From contig JABFXX010000660.1 in the NCBI GenBank assembly GCA_013368795.1, positions 1 to 36,713 on the forward strand: 36,713 nucleotides of DNA, given 5' to 3'. The DNA is from Kofleriaceae bacterium. Its GTDB lineage: Bacteria; Myxococcota_A; Polyangia; Haliangiales; Haliangiaceae. Both the position numbers and the translations under genes were made by a program. The notes beneath the pieces were generated by a model that saw only the letters and a program-made list of their open reading frames with translations, was not told the origin of the DNA and made no database searches. This document shows, one piece after another, positions 13,074 to 25,427 of the stretch; position 1 is the stretch's first letter, and each line of letters starts with the position of its first letter.

Positions 13074-15044
13074 CTAACGAACGAGCGGGCGGGTCTGGAC
13101 GATGTAGAGCTCGTCGCCCGCGAACACCCACTCGATGTCGATGCGATCGCGGTGGAAGACCTTCGTCAGTTTCTTCGCGGTGTCGGCCAGTCGGAGTGCC
13201 ATGGCGTTACTCAATACGGGCTTGCCCGCATCGGGGTTCGGCACCTCGCGCACGCCGCCCTGCTCGTCGAACACGAGCTTCGTCTCCTCGGCGCTGCGCG
13301 ACAGCACGCGGATGCCGTGGTTGTACCAGCTGACGATCAGGCTCTCGGGAACCTTGCGGCCGTCGACGACGCTCATGCCGAGCCCGCTCTTGGCGTTGAT
13401 CGTGTAGTTCTTGATGTCCTTCGGATCGGTCGGATGCTCGGTGAGGAGCACGCCCGCGGCGGTCGCCCGCACGCCGACCTGGACGAACGCGCTGCCGAAG
13501 ACCCTCGTCTGATCGATGCCGGCGCGGCGGCGGTCCTCGTACGCGGCGTAGTTCCATACGCTCGACCAGACGCGCTTGATCGCGGTGAGCACGGCGTCAT
13601 TGCCGCGCACGTTCGGCACCGTGTCGTAGAGGCCGGCACCGTTGAAGTCGGGGAGGTCCTCGGCGTTGTGCGAGCTGCGCACGAACACGCCGTTCTCGGA
13701 GTCGGGCAGCTGGACGAGGCAGCGCTCGACCTCGGTGCGGAGCTCGTCGGCGATGGGTGCGTCGAGGATCGCCTTGCGGATCTCGGCGAGCTTCGCCTTG
13801 CGTGCGGCCGCGTCCTTCGGCGGATCGGCGATGAACGCGGCGAGCAGCTTGTCGACGCCCGCGGCCTCGAGATGCTTTGCATAGTAGTGGAACGGGATCG
13901 AGAAGCCGGGCGGGACGGAGACGCCCTCGAGCTCGGCGCCGACGATCTCGCCGAGTGCCGTCGCCTTCGCGCCGTACGCGGTGATGTCAGCGGCGCGCAT
14001 CTGATCGAGCGAGGCGAGCGACGTGATCGTCAGGTCGGCCTCGGGGATCTCGATCGTCTTGGTGTTGGCCTGCGCGACCGCGGCGACCTCCTCGGCGGTC
14101 GGCTCGCGCAGCTCGTAGCCGCCGCCCTTCGCGGCGAAATAGACCTGCTTGCCGTTCCACTCCTCGAGCTTCGCGGCGGCATCGCGCAGGCCGATGTTCG
14201 GGATACCCCACGCGCGAGCGCGCAGGCTGACGTGCGAGAGCGGCGTCGAGAATTGCTCGCTGATGATGCCCGCGACCGGCGTGATGTCGGCGAGCGGCGC
14301 ATGGAGGACGACGATCTCGTTCGGCTCGAACGTCAGCTCGGACTCGGGCACACCGGGCGGTACGAGGCGAAGCCAGCCGATCGTGCTGCCCTGGTTGAAC
14401 GCGACGTAATCGGCTGCGCGATATAGCTGATCGTTGAGGACGACCGGGACGTCGGTGAGCTCCTTCGCGATGGCTTCCTGGTAGTCGGAGTCGGGTCGGA
14501 ACTTGACCTTGTCGCCGAGGAAGAACGTCGCCTTCATCTTGTTGTAGGCGCGCGTCACGTGCGCAGCGGTCGCCTTGTCGCCGTCCCAGAATGCGAACGT
14601 CCACACGTCGGCGCTGAGGTGATGGACGAGGTAGCAGAGCAGGAACTCCGGCTTGGCCTTGCCGTAGTTCTTGTCGAATGCGCGAACCGCAGCCTTCGTG
14701 CGCGGCTTCTTGTAGAGCTCGCTGAAGACGAAGTCCTTGTGGACCTTGTAGACGTTGACGTCGAAGTAGTAGATGGCGTCGCTCTTGAGGTCGACGACGA
14801 ACTTGGCGAAGCGCTCGCCGCCGAGCTCCTCGGAGTAGGCCTCGAAGGTCGCGGCGTCGGCGATCGCAGGCGTCCACATCCGGCGCGCCGGCTCGCTCGC
14901 TGGCACCAGCTTCGCTGCGGTCTCGGCGGCGTCACCGAGAGAGGCGTCTCCCGGCGGAGGCGGTGGCGCAGGTGGTGGCGACGCCGAGTCCTTGCTGCCA
15001 CACGCGACGAGACATCCGACCAGTAGCCCGAGGGCGAGGCGCAT
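13074..15044 (-). CDS. lipoprotein with PEP-synthase-type phosphohistidine and ATP-grasp domains
   Basis: A 656-residue predicted lipoprotein (lipobox LVAC, Cys15, then a Pro-rich linker). Residues 55-215 form a domain I do not recognise. Residues 235-315 match the mobile phosphohistidine domain of PEP-utilising enzymes; the likely phosphorylated residue is H271 in STPLSHVSLRARAWGIPNIGL. Residues 355-656 match the PPDK/PEP-synthase N-terminal ATP-grasp domain in all main blocks: YGAKATALGEI, VPPGFSIP, VFVRSSHNAEDLPDFNGAG, FVQVGVRATAAGVLLTEHP, SGLGMSVVDG and DIEWVFAGDELYIVQTRP. The PEP-binding barrel is absent. The order His domain then ATP-grasp is that of glucan water dikinases rather than PEP synthase. 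Export by lipoprotein signal conflicts with an ATP-dependent role, unless it works in another compartment or by a different reaction. Confidence 0.8.
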   Translation of the reverse strand: MRLALGLLVGCLVACGSKDSASPPPAPPPPPGDASLGDAAETAAKLVPASEPARRMWTPAIADAATFEAYSEELGGERFAKFVVDLKSDAIYYFDVNVYKVHKDFVFSELYKKPRTKAAVRAFDKNYGKAKPEFLLCYLVHHLSADVWTFAFWDGDKATAAHVTRAYNKMKATFFLGDKVKFRPDSDYQEAIAKELTDVPVVLNDQLYRAADYVAFNQGSTIGWLRLVPPGVPESELTFEPNEIVVLHAPLADITPVAGIISEQFSTPLSHVSLRARAWGIPNIGLRDAAAKLEEWNGKQVYFAAKGGGYELREPTAEEVAAVAQANTKTIEIPEADLTITSLASLDQMRAADITAYGAKATALGEIVGAELEGVSVPPGFSIPFHYYAKHLEAAGVDKLLAAFIADPPKDAAARKAKLAEIRKAILDAPIADELRTEVERCLVQLPDSENGVFVRSSHNAEDLPDFNGAGLYDTVPNVRGNDAVLTAIKRVWSSVWNYAAYEDRRRAGIDQTRVFGSAFVQVGVRATAAGVLLTEHPTDPKDIKNYTINAKSGLGMSVVDGRKVPESLIVSWYNHGIRVLSRSAEETKLVFDEQGGVREVPNPDAGKPVLSNAMALRLADTAKKLTKVFHRDRIDIEWVFAGDELYIVQTRPLVR

Positions 15045-15174
15045 CAGGCGGACGTTACGCGCATCGCACTGCTCCGCGCGCGCTCGGCGTGTCGAAACCG
15101 CGCAGTGGCGTCCCGATGTTTCGAGATCTTGCGTGGGATCACGCAGGGCATCGCGTTTGCTCTAACGCCCGAAA

Positions 15175-15771
15175 ATGTCATCGTCGTGGGCGCTTCGAGA
15201 GCTGATCGACCGGACGAAGCCCCACCACGCCGACGCCGACCTGGTCCAGCTCCAGTTGCTCGGCGGCGCGTCGAGCACGACGGCCTATCGGCAGGAGCTC
15301 GCGAAGGTGTACGGCTTCGAGAAGCCGCTGCAGGTGATCTTCGCGACCCAGGACCTCCACCTCTGCGGGTCGTGCCCGCGGACGCGGATGTCGGCACTGC
15401 ACGCGGACCTCGCCGCGCTCGGGCTGTCGCCCAGCAAGCTGCCGGTATCGACGGACTTTCGAGTGACCAGCGAGCGCGCCCGCGTGCTCGGCTGGTTCTT
15501 CGTCGCGGAGCGGACGGCGTTCTTGTCGACGCTGCTGCTCCGGCGGCTCAAGAAGCAGCTCGCGTGGGACGTGTTCGACAGCGCGACCGCGTATCTATCG
15601 AGCTGCAGCATGCTCGGCGCCGCGCGCTGGCGCGACCTCGGCAAGGTGCTCGACGACCACGTGAGCACGCCGGAAGTGTTCGACGAGATCACCGCGGGCG
15701 CCGAAGAAGCGTTCGCGTCGCAGCGCCGCTGGTTCGGTTCGTTCCGCAGCTGGGTCGCCAAGGCGAGCTGA
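15175..15771 (+). CDS. heme-oxygenase-like protein
   Basis: The 198-residue helical product aligns in pattern with bacterial heme oxygenases (BphO/HemO), which open heme to biliverdin. It has LRELIDRTKPHHADAD with a candidate proximal His (H18, four residues after Thr14), YRQELAKVYGFEKPLQVIF, RMSALHADLAALGL and VLGWFFVAERTAF, and it ends with AEEAFASQRRWF. The distal-helix glycine motif, normally E-G-S-x-x-G-G, reads ERTAFLS here, so heme cleavage is doubtful and the protein may be a heme-binding or otherwise diverged relative. A CGSC pair is present at mid-protein. It begins 130 bases from the divergent lipoprotein and precedes a CheB-CheR-PAS histidine kinase by 247 bases. No phytochrome is in the window. 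Confidence 0.7.
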   Translation: MSSSWALRELIDRTKPHHADADLVQLQLLGGASSTTAYRQELAKVYGFEKPLQVIFATQDLHLCGSCPRTRMSALHADLAALGLSPSKLPVSTDFRVTSERARVLGWFFVAERTAFLSTLLLRRLKKQLAWDVFDSATAYLSSCSMLGAARWRDLGKVLDDHVSTPEVFDEITAGAEEAFASQRRWFGSFRSWVAKAS

Positions 15772-16018
15772 GCGCGCCTGCCCCACTTCGTGGCGAATGC
15801 GCACGGCTGCCGAACCGCGGCGTCCCGCGCCGAACTGGATCTTCGCGACCTCCGTGCGCCGATGTCGCGCTTCGTGTCGCCGGAGCACACTGCGCTCGAC
15901 CGCGCGAGGCGGCGTGCTCCCACGCGCGGTAACTGCTGAGAACTCCGCGTGAGACGCGTGCCCGAAGTTCGGCTCGGGTTTTGTACGAGGAGCCATCGAC
16001 CCGACATCGGTAAGCCCT
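15772..16018. other. intergenic region, no gene found
   Basis: The 247 bases between the heme-oxygenase-like gene and the hybrid kinase contain no convincing gene on either strand. Open frames that cross it are antisense to flanking genes and low-complexity. A GAGGAG occurs at about 15986-15991, but it is roughly 30 bases from the next ATG and so is not a usual ribosome site. It probably carries the promoter of the hybrid kinase. Confidence 0.4.
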
Positions 16019-20122
<4,104 letters not shown>

Positions 20123-20137
20123 TAAAGTGCGCGGCAG

Positions 20138-21373
20138 ATGACTGCGCTGCGCCAGCTCTCCGAGCAGCTCCTGTCTGGCGCGGTCGAGATCGATCAGGCG
20201 CAGCCGATGGCGCCGCGCTTCATCGCCGAGCCGGTCGCCGCCGGCAGCTACTTCGTCTCGAGCTTCGCGAACGTCAGCGCGTTCGACACCGACGACGGGC
20301 TCGTCCTCGTCGACACGGGCAGCTTCATCCTCGCCGAGCCGACGCGTGCACGATTGCGCGGCGTCACGAAGCGGCCGGTCCACACCGCGATCTGGACGCA
20401 CGGCCACGTCGATCACTGCTTCGGTGTCGACCTGTACGAGCGCGACTCCGGCCGCCGCGTCCACGTCGTCGCGCACGAGGCGGTCACGCGCCGGTTCGAT
20501 CGCTACAAGTTGACGCGCGAGTGGAACCAGCACATCAACCAGCGCCAGTTCCAGTCGGCGGCGCAGTTCCCCGGCGCGTTCCGCGCGCCCGACGAGACCT
20601 ACGACCGCGCGCTCACGCTCGTCGTCGGCAACCGCCGGTTCGAGCTGCACCACGCGCTCGGCGAGACCGACGATCACACGTGGGTCTGGGTTCCCGACGC
20701 CGGCGTCGTGTGCACGGGCGACCTCTTCATCTGGGCGTCGCCGAACTGCGGCAACCCGCAGAAGGTCCAGCGGTTCCCTCGCGAGTGGGCGGCGGCGCTG
20801 CGCGAGATGGCCGCGCTCGACCCCGAGGTCCTCCTGCCCGGTCACGGCGTGCCGATCTGGGGCCGCGACGTCGTGCGCCGCGCGCTCGACGAGACCGCGT
20901 CGTTCCTCGAGTCGCTCGTCGAGCAGGTCGTCGGGCTGATGAACAGCGGCGCGCGCCTCGACGAGATCCTCGCACGCGTCGAGCTCTCGCCCGAGCTTCT
21001 CGCGCGGCCGTACCTCGCGCCGATCTACGACGAGCCCGAGTTCATCGTCCGCAACCTGTACCGGCTCTACGGCGGCTGGTGGGACGGTAATCCCGCGCAC
21101 CTCAAGCCCGCGCGCGAGGCCGCGCTGGCGACCGAGCTGGCGACGCTCGCGGGAGGCCCGGGTGTGCTCGCGACCCGTGCCAGCCGGCTCGCTGCCGACG
21201 GTGACTTCGCGCTCGCCTGCGAGCTGATCGAGCTGGCCCGGGCGGCCGCGCCTGCCGACGCCGTGATCTCCGCCCTGCGCGCCGAGATCTACGGCAACCG
21301 GGCCAAGCAGGAGCGCTCGTTGATGGCGCGGGGGGTCTATTCGGCCGTCGTCGAGGCAGAGCGCAAGAAGTAA
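20138..21373 (+). CDS. metallo-beta-lactamase-fold protein, alkylsulfatase-like
   Basis: A 411-residue hydrolase-like protein. The MBL metal motif H-x-H-x-D-H is WTHGHVDH (H88, H90, D92, H93); further ligands are in LGETDDHTW, the Asp of VVCTGDLF and the His of LLPGHGVPI. The C-terminal part contains RNLYRLYGGWWDGNPAHLKP, the signature of the alkylsulfatase dimerisation domain, followed by a helical segment ending near residue 400. It is shorter than SdsA1-type secondary alkylsulfatases (about 650 residues) and lacks their SCP2-like tail. There is no signal peptide, so it is probably cytoplasmic. It starts 16 bases after the hybrid kinase and may be co-transcribed. The substrate is not known. 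Confidence 0.85.
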   Translation: MTALRQLSEQLLSGAVEIDQAQPMAPRFIAEPVAAGSYFVSSFANVSAFDTDDGLVLVDTGSFILAEPTRARLRGVTKRPVHTAIWTHGHVDHCFGVDLYERDSGRRVHVVAHEAVTRRFDRYKLTREWNQHINQRQFQSAAQFPGAFRAPDETYDRALTLVVGNRRFELHHALGETDDHTWVWVPDAGVVCTGDLFIWASPNCGNPQKVQRFPREWAAALREMAALDPEVLLPGHGVPIWGRDVVRRALDETASFLESLVEQVVGLMNSGARLDEILARVELSPELLARPYLAPIYDEPEFIVRNLYRLYGGWWDGNPAHLKPAREAALATELATLAGGPGVLATRASRLAADGDFALACELIELARAAAPADAVISALRAEIYGNRAKQERSLMARGVYSAVVEAERKK

Positions 21374-21623
21374 CCCCTGCCCGTGCCCCTCTGACTCCGC
21401 CGCCCCGGACTCGCCCCCGAGCTCTCGCCCATAGAGCACAGCGAATCCAGGCGGTCGGCGCGCTTGGTGAGCCGCGGTCGGGCGCTCAGCGGAGTGCGTC
21501 CGTGCAGCCGAACCTCGCCGCGTTCTGGCGGTCGGCTCGAGATGCGGGCGATCTGGGTCTGCCGGATCTCCGGGCAGGCGAACGTCCTTCGCGCCAGACG
21601 GGCAGGGGCACGGGCACGGGTTA
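21371..21623. repeat. 253-bp non-coding segment bounded by 20-bp inverted repeats
   Basis: The left arm is 21371-21390 (TAACCCCTGCCCGTGCCCCT). The right arm is 21604-21623, whose reverse complement is TAACCCGTGCCCGTGCCCCT, so 19 of 20 positions match. The left arm begins with the stop codon of the metallo-beta-lactamase gene. The roughly 210 bases inside carry no convincing gene. They contain a 9-base direct repeat (GGCGGTCGG at 21450 and at 21537). Candidate explanations are a MITE-like element, a structured RNA or terminator, or chance pairing of GC-rich CCCGTG repeats. Confidence 0.6.
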
Positions 21624-21674
21624 ACTAGTGAAGAGGATTTGCCTCCGGCCTCTGCCGCGCCGTATAAATCGACG
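21374..21674. other. intergenic region between the metallo-beta-lactamase and RDD genes
   Basis: About 300 bases without a recognisable gene. It holds the inverted-repeat-bounded segment described separately and, after 21623, a short AT-richer stretch just before the RDD gene start at 21675. No good -10/-35 pair was seen. Confidence 0.5.
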
Positions 21675-22265
21675 ATGTCAGAGCGCGAGCCGGCCATCTT
21701 GGTCGACGAGCCTGCCGGGGCCCCTGCAGAAGCACCTGTGGCCGCGCCCAGGCCAGCCGCGCCCGTGCTGCAGCGGCCGTCGCACAAGCGCGAGGCCGCG
21801 TCGGTCTATGTCGTCGGGTTCTGGAAGAGGTTCGCCGCCGCGGCGGTCGACTTCTTCGTCGTGATCCCGGCCGCGCTGATCATCACGCTGATCGTCAGCA
21901 AGATCGCCGGCGTTCACCTGCCGGCGAAGAACATGAAGCTGCTCGACATCGACATGTGGATCGATCTCGTGCTGGCGACCGATCCCGCGCTCGTGATGGG
22001 CCTCGTGCTGTTCATCGCGATCGGCATGACCTACCTGCTCGTCTTCCACATCACGCTCGGCCGCACGCTCGGCATGCGGCTGCTCAAGATGAAGGTCATC
22101 GACGTCTACGGCGATCCACCGTCGCCTGCACGCTGTGCCGCGCGTTGCGCGGGCTACCTCGCCGGTGTCGCCACGTTGTTCCTCGGGTTCCTCTGGATCG
22201 GGTTCGACAGCGAGAAGCGAGGGCTGCAGGACTGGATCGCGGGGACCTACGTGATCAGGGTCTAG
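21675..22265 (+). CDS. RDD-family membrane protein
   Basis: The 196-residue product has an Ala/Pro-rich soluble N-terminus (about 45 residues) and then a typical RDD domain. The hallmark Arg and Asp sit in FWKRFAAAAVDFFVV, and there are hydrophobic spans at IPAALIITLIVSK, VMGLVLFIAIGMTYLLVF and GYLAGVATLFLGFLWIGF, with the motif LGRTLGMRLLKMKVID between them. ATG 21675 is preferred over the in-frame ATG at 21639 because the domain pattern starts downstream. RDD proteins are small transport-related or accessory membrane proteins of largely unknown function. Its stop TAG is followed directly by the ATG of the next gene (TAGATG), indicating an operon. Confidence 0.85.
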   Translation: MSEREPAILVDEPAGAPAEAPVAAPRPAAPVLQRPSHKREAASVYVVGFWKRFAAAAVDFFVVIPAALIITLIVSKIAGVHLPAKNMKLLDIDMWIDLVLATDPALVMGLVLFIAIGMTYLLVFHITLGRTLGMRLLKMKVIDVYGDPPSPARCAARCAGYLAGVATLFLGFLWIGFDSEKRGLQDWIAGTYVIRV

Positions 22266-24683
22266 ATGCCAGTGCGGCTGAGCTCCCTGCTGGTACGTGA
22301 TGGCCTGGTCGGCGTGAAGCGCATGGAGAAGGCCTTCCAGCGGCAGGTCATCTACGGCGGTAGCCTCGACACGATCCTGCTCGAGATGAGCCTCGTCCCC
22401 GAGGAGCGACTGACGCAGTACCTCGCGCTCGCATCGGGTCTGCCGCCCGCGGCGCGCGACGAGGGCTCCGAGCTCGAGCCCGAGGCGGTGAGGCTGATCT
22501 CGAGCGAGATCGCGGCGCAGTTCCGCGCGGTGCCGCTGTCGATGGAGGACGAGGCGCTGCGCGTGCTCGTCTGCTCGCCGCTCGAGATCAGCGAGCTCGA
22601 GGACCTCGCCGACCTGCTGGATCGGCCGCTCCAGCCGCTGATCACGCCGGAGTATCGCTGGCACATCGTCTACGCGAAGGCGTACGGCGTCGACGCGCCC
22701 GCGCGGTTCTCGACGCTCGCGCGCCAGCTCGAGGTCGATGCGACGCCGGTACCGGTCGGCCGCGCGCGCAGCGTGATCATCGAGGACACGGTCGTCGCCG
22801 ATCCCGACGAGACGATCCCGCTCGTGTCGCGCGCGCCGCGCGTCCTCGACAGCACGCCCGTGCCGATGCCCGCGCCGTCGTCGGTTGCGACCGCTCGGAT
22901 GGAGCTCGACACGATTCCCGACATCCGCGGTCACCGCAAGACGATGGTCGGGCTCACACCGAACCGCGCGACGACCGACAGCGGCTTTGGCCAGGCGCCG
23001 CGCGCGCCCGCGCCGACGACCGAGGCGATCACGCCGCCGTTCGGCGTGCCGAAGTCCGACGGCGTCGTGCGCCAGCCGCTGCGCGGCAGGATCAGCGAGC
23101 CGATCGCGACCGCCGGGCGCGATAGCCCGCTCGCGATCGTCCGTGCGCGCGAGCTGCTCGCGACCGCCGAGGATCGCGACACCGTGTTCCTGACGCTGCT
23201 CCGCGCCGCCCGCGCCCGCGCGCGCTATGCCGGTTTGCTCACGGTGCAGGGAGGCGCCGCGATCGGCCGCGTCGCGCTCGCCGAGACCGGCATCGATATC
23301 GCCGCGATCCAGAAGGTGCTCATCCCGCTCGACGTCGTGTCGCCGTTCCGCGCGGTCGTGCAGAACCAGCAGCCGCACATCGGTCCTCTCAACATCGAGG
23401 ACGCCGGCGTCGACGCGATGATCGTGCGCATGGGCGGCTCGATGCCGCCGTCGGCGCTGTTGATGCCGGTCGTGCTGCGCGATCGCGTCGTCGCCGTCGT
23501 CATCGCGCACCGCGTGCACTCCGATCTCAAGCTCGTCGACGTCACCGAGCTGTTGCCGCTCGCGAGCGGTGCCGCCGACGCGCTCGGCCGGTTGATCGTC
23601 AAGCACAAGTCGGCCGGGTATCGCGCGCCGGCATCCGATGCGCCGCCGGTCGAGATCCAGGACCAGCACATCGACACGAAGAGGATCCCGAAGGTCGACG
23701 CCGAGTGGCGCGAGCCCGCGCCCGTCGAGCGGCCCTCGGTGCCCGAGTTCGACGAGATGACGATCACGACCGAGCCGCCACGGCCGATCGTGCAGGTCCT
23801 CGACGAGATCGAGCAGGCTGCGGAGAGCCAGGCCGACGACGCGATCAACGACGCCGTCGAGCGCGCGCCCGAGACGCTCGGCGAGCTCGCAAAGCGGTTC
23901 CCCGGCAAGCTGCGCATCGAACGCTTCGCGGTGCAGGGTCGCTCGCTGCGCGCCGCGCAGTACGGCGGTCTCCTCGAGCTCGTCGTTCGGCTCGGCTCGG
24001 TCGCGTCGGAGCTGCTGATCGATCGCATGAGCTCGCCGCAGCGCGACGACCGGTTCTTCGCGACGGTGTGCGCCGCCGAGCTGCGTCCGCGCAACGCGGT
24101 GTTCGTCCTCGTCGAGCGGCTGTTCGACATGGACTACGGCGTGCGCGACATGGCGATCGAGGCGCTCGCCGGCTATCCGATGGCGGACCTGACGCAGGCG
24201 CTCGCGCGCGCCCGCCGTGCCGTGCACTCCGAGGATCCGGAGACCGTCGCCGCGGCGACGTCGGCGATCGTCCAGCTCGGCGACGTCGAGGCCGTCGGCG
24301 ATCTGATCGGCGCCGTCGAGCGCGCGGATCGTGGCGGCGAGCACGTGCGCAAGGCGCTGATCGCGCTGACCGTCCAGGACTTCGGCCTGTCCGAGAAGAA
24401 GTGGCGGAAGTGGTACGAAACGTCGCGAAAGCGCCATCGCGTCGAGTGGCTGATCGAGGGGCTCGGCCACAAGGAAGACGCGATTCGCGAGCAGGCGATC
24501 AACGACCTGCGCCGCCTCACCGGCGAGTACTTCGGCTACCACCACGATCTGCCGCGCAAGGAGCGCGAGATGGCCGCCGAGCGCTGGAGCGCGTGGTGGC
24601 GCGAGACCGGCATGCGCCGGTTCGTGATCCGCGAGGACGAGCGGCACCGCCCGACGGCCGTGCTCCCCGTGCGCCGCGACTAG
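22266..24683 (+). CDS. MshEN-domain protein with GAF-like and HEAT-like regions
   Basis: An 805-residue soluble protein. Residues 1-150 resemble the MshEN/GspE N-terminal domain, a c-di-GMP-binding fold in some secretion ATPases, but no ATPase domain follows. The first half-motif, of form R-L-x-x-x-L...L-x-x-x-L-x-x-Q, fits residues 4-27 (RLSSLL...Q27). In the second half the Gln is replaced by Ala, so binding is uncertain. Residues 160-295 are Pro/Ala-rich linker. Residues 300-455 look GAF-like (FLTLLRAARARARYAGLLTVQ, LMPVVLRDRVVAVVIAHR). From about 540 there are helical repeats of HEAT type (VRDMAIEALAGYPM, DPETVAAATSAIVQLGDVEAVGDLIG), then a Trp/Arg-rich end. Homologues occur near gliding or secretion genes in myxobacteria, but the role here is not shown. 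Confidence 0.75.
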   Translation: MPVRLSSLLVRDGLVGVKRMEKAFQRQVIYGGSLDTILLEMSLVPEERLTQYLALASGLPPAARDEGSELEPEAVRLISSEIAAQFRAVPLSMEDEALRVLVCSPLEISELEDLADLLDRPLQPLITPEYRWHIVYAKAYGVDAPARFSTLARQLEVDATPVPVGRARSVIIEDTVVADPDETIPLVSRAPRVLDSTPVPMPAPSSVATARMELDTIPDIRGHRKTMVGLTPNRATTDSGFGQAPRAPAPTTEAITPPFGVPKSDGVVRQPLRGRISEPIATAGRDSPLAIVRARELLATAEDRDTVFLTLLRAARARARYAGLLTVQGGAAIGRVALAETGIDIAAIQKVLIPLDVVSPFRAVVQNQQPHIGPLNIEDAGVDAMIVRMGGSMPPSALLMPVVLRDRVVAVVIAHRVHSDLKLVDVTELLPLASGAADALGRLIVKHKSAGYRAPASDAPPVEIQDQHIDTKRIPKVDAEWREPAPVERPSVPEFDEMTITTEPPRPIVQVLDEIEQAAESQADDAINDAVERAPETLGELAKRFPGKLRIERFAVQGRSLRAAQYGGLLELVVRLGSVASELLIDRMSSPQRDDRFFATVCAAELRPRNAVFVLVERLFDMDYGVRDMAIEALAGYPMADLTQALARARRAVHSEDPETVAAATSAIVQLGDVEAVGDLIGAVERADRGGEHVRKALIALTVQDFGLSEKKWRKWYETSRKRHRVEWLIEGLGHKEDAIREQAINDLRRLTGEYFGYHHDLPRKEREMAAERWSAWWRETGMRRFVIREDERHRPTAVLPVRRD

Positions 24684-24684
24684 G

Positions 24685-25362
24685 CTACTCCTGGACGCCG
24701 ATCTCGGACGGCGTTCCGGGCGGCGTGGTCGCCGCGGGCGGCGGTGCAGGCGGTGGCACGACCGGCACCTCCTCCGTGCGGTGCTTCGCCCGGCCGTAGC
24801 GCCGCGCCGCGATTCCGCCACCCGCGATACCTGCGCCGACCCCGAGCAAGAGCGCGACGCCGACGCCGAGCAGGATCTTGCCGCCGACGTCCGCGGCCTT
24901 CTGGCGCTGTTCCTCCTGCAGGTTCGGCGCGACCTCGATCTGGCCTTGTTCGATGCTCGGCTTCTGGATGCGGCTCGTCGCGGTGCGCATCGCGGCGCTC
25001 GCGACCGTCGTGACGATCGAGACCATCACGATGAGGCCGACGAGCGAGCCGAGCGCGCCGACGACGAGGCCGTGCATCGCGCCGACCTTCTGGTCGTACG
25101 TCGCCGCGAGCCGGCCCGCGATGTAGCCGCCGATGAACAGCGCGATGATCGGCGCGACCGCGGCCCACACCGTCGTGCCGATGCCGACGGTGCGCAGCGA
25201 GCCCGCGCTATCGACCTCGACCGTGGCGAGGCCGATGCCCATCCCGATCATCTGGAGCAGGACCCAGCACGTGATCGCGACCGTCGCGCCGGCAAAGACC
25301 GCACTCCACCTGAACGTTGGCTGGCGGCGGTCCGGAATGATCTCACGCGTGTACGGCTTCAT
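24685..25362 (-). CDS. multispanning membrane protein of unknown function
   Basis: The 225-residue product has a cytoplasmic start (MKPYTREIIPDRRQPTFRW) and then SAVFAGATVAITCWVLLQMIGMGIGL, a pattern found in a family of uncharacterised bacterial inner-membrane proteins. There are about four hydrophobic spans (55-75, 85-110, 125-150, 180-200) with Gly-rich cores, including YIAGRLAATYDQKVGAMHGLVVGALGSLVG. The C-terminus is Pro/Ala-rich. No enzymatic motif is visible. ATG 25362 was chosen because the longer upstream frame lacks conserved sequence and runs into the kinase gene. The gene is convergent with the MshEN-HEAT gene, its stop lying one base after the other, and 65 bases downstream of the kinase gene. 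Confidence 0.7.
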   Translation of the reverse strand: MKPYTREIIPDRRQPTFRWSAVFAGATVAITCWVLLQMIGMGIGLATVEVDSAGSLRTVGIGTTVWAAVAPIIALFIGGYIAGRLAATYDQKVGAMHGLVVGALGSLVGLIVMVSIVTTVASAAMRTATSRIQKPSIEQGQIEVAPNLQEEQRQKAADVGGKILLGVGVALLLGVGAGIAGGGIAARRYGRAKHRTEEVPVVPPPAPPPAATTPPGTPSEIGVQE

Positions 25363-25427
25363 GATCGAAGCTACCGGTCGCGCCTCGCGTCGCAACGAGA
25401 GGCACACCACGCTGAGCGAGCGCGCTC

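Noticed and set aside
15045..15174. A tRNA-like arm around GTTTCGAGATC in the divergent gap
   Set aside because: There is no acceptor stem, anticodon loop or full T-arm around it; it is part of a probable promoter region only.
21678..24821. A 1047-codon minus-strand open frame opposite the RDD and MshEN-HEAT genes
   Set aside because: No family motifs; composition is that of a shadow frame, and the sense strand genes are well supported.
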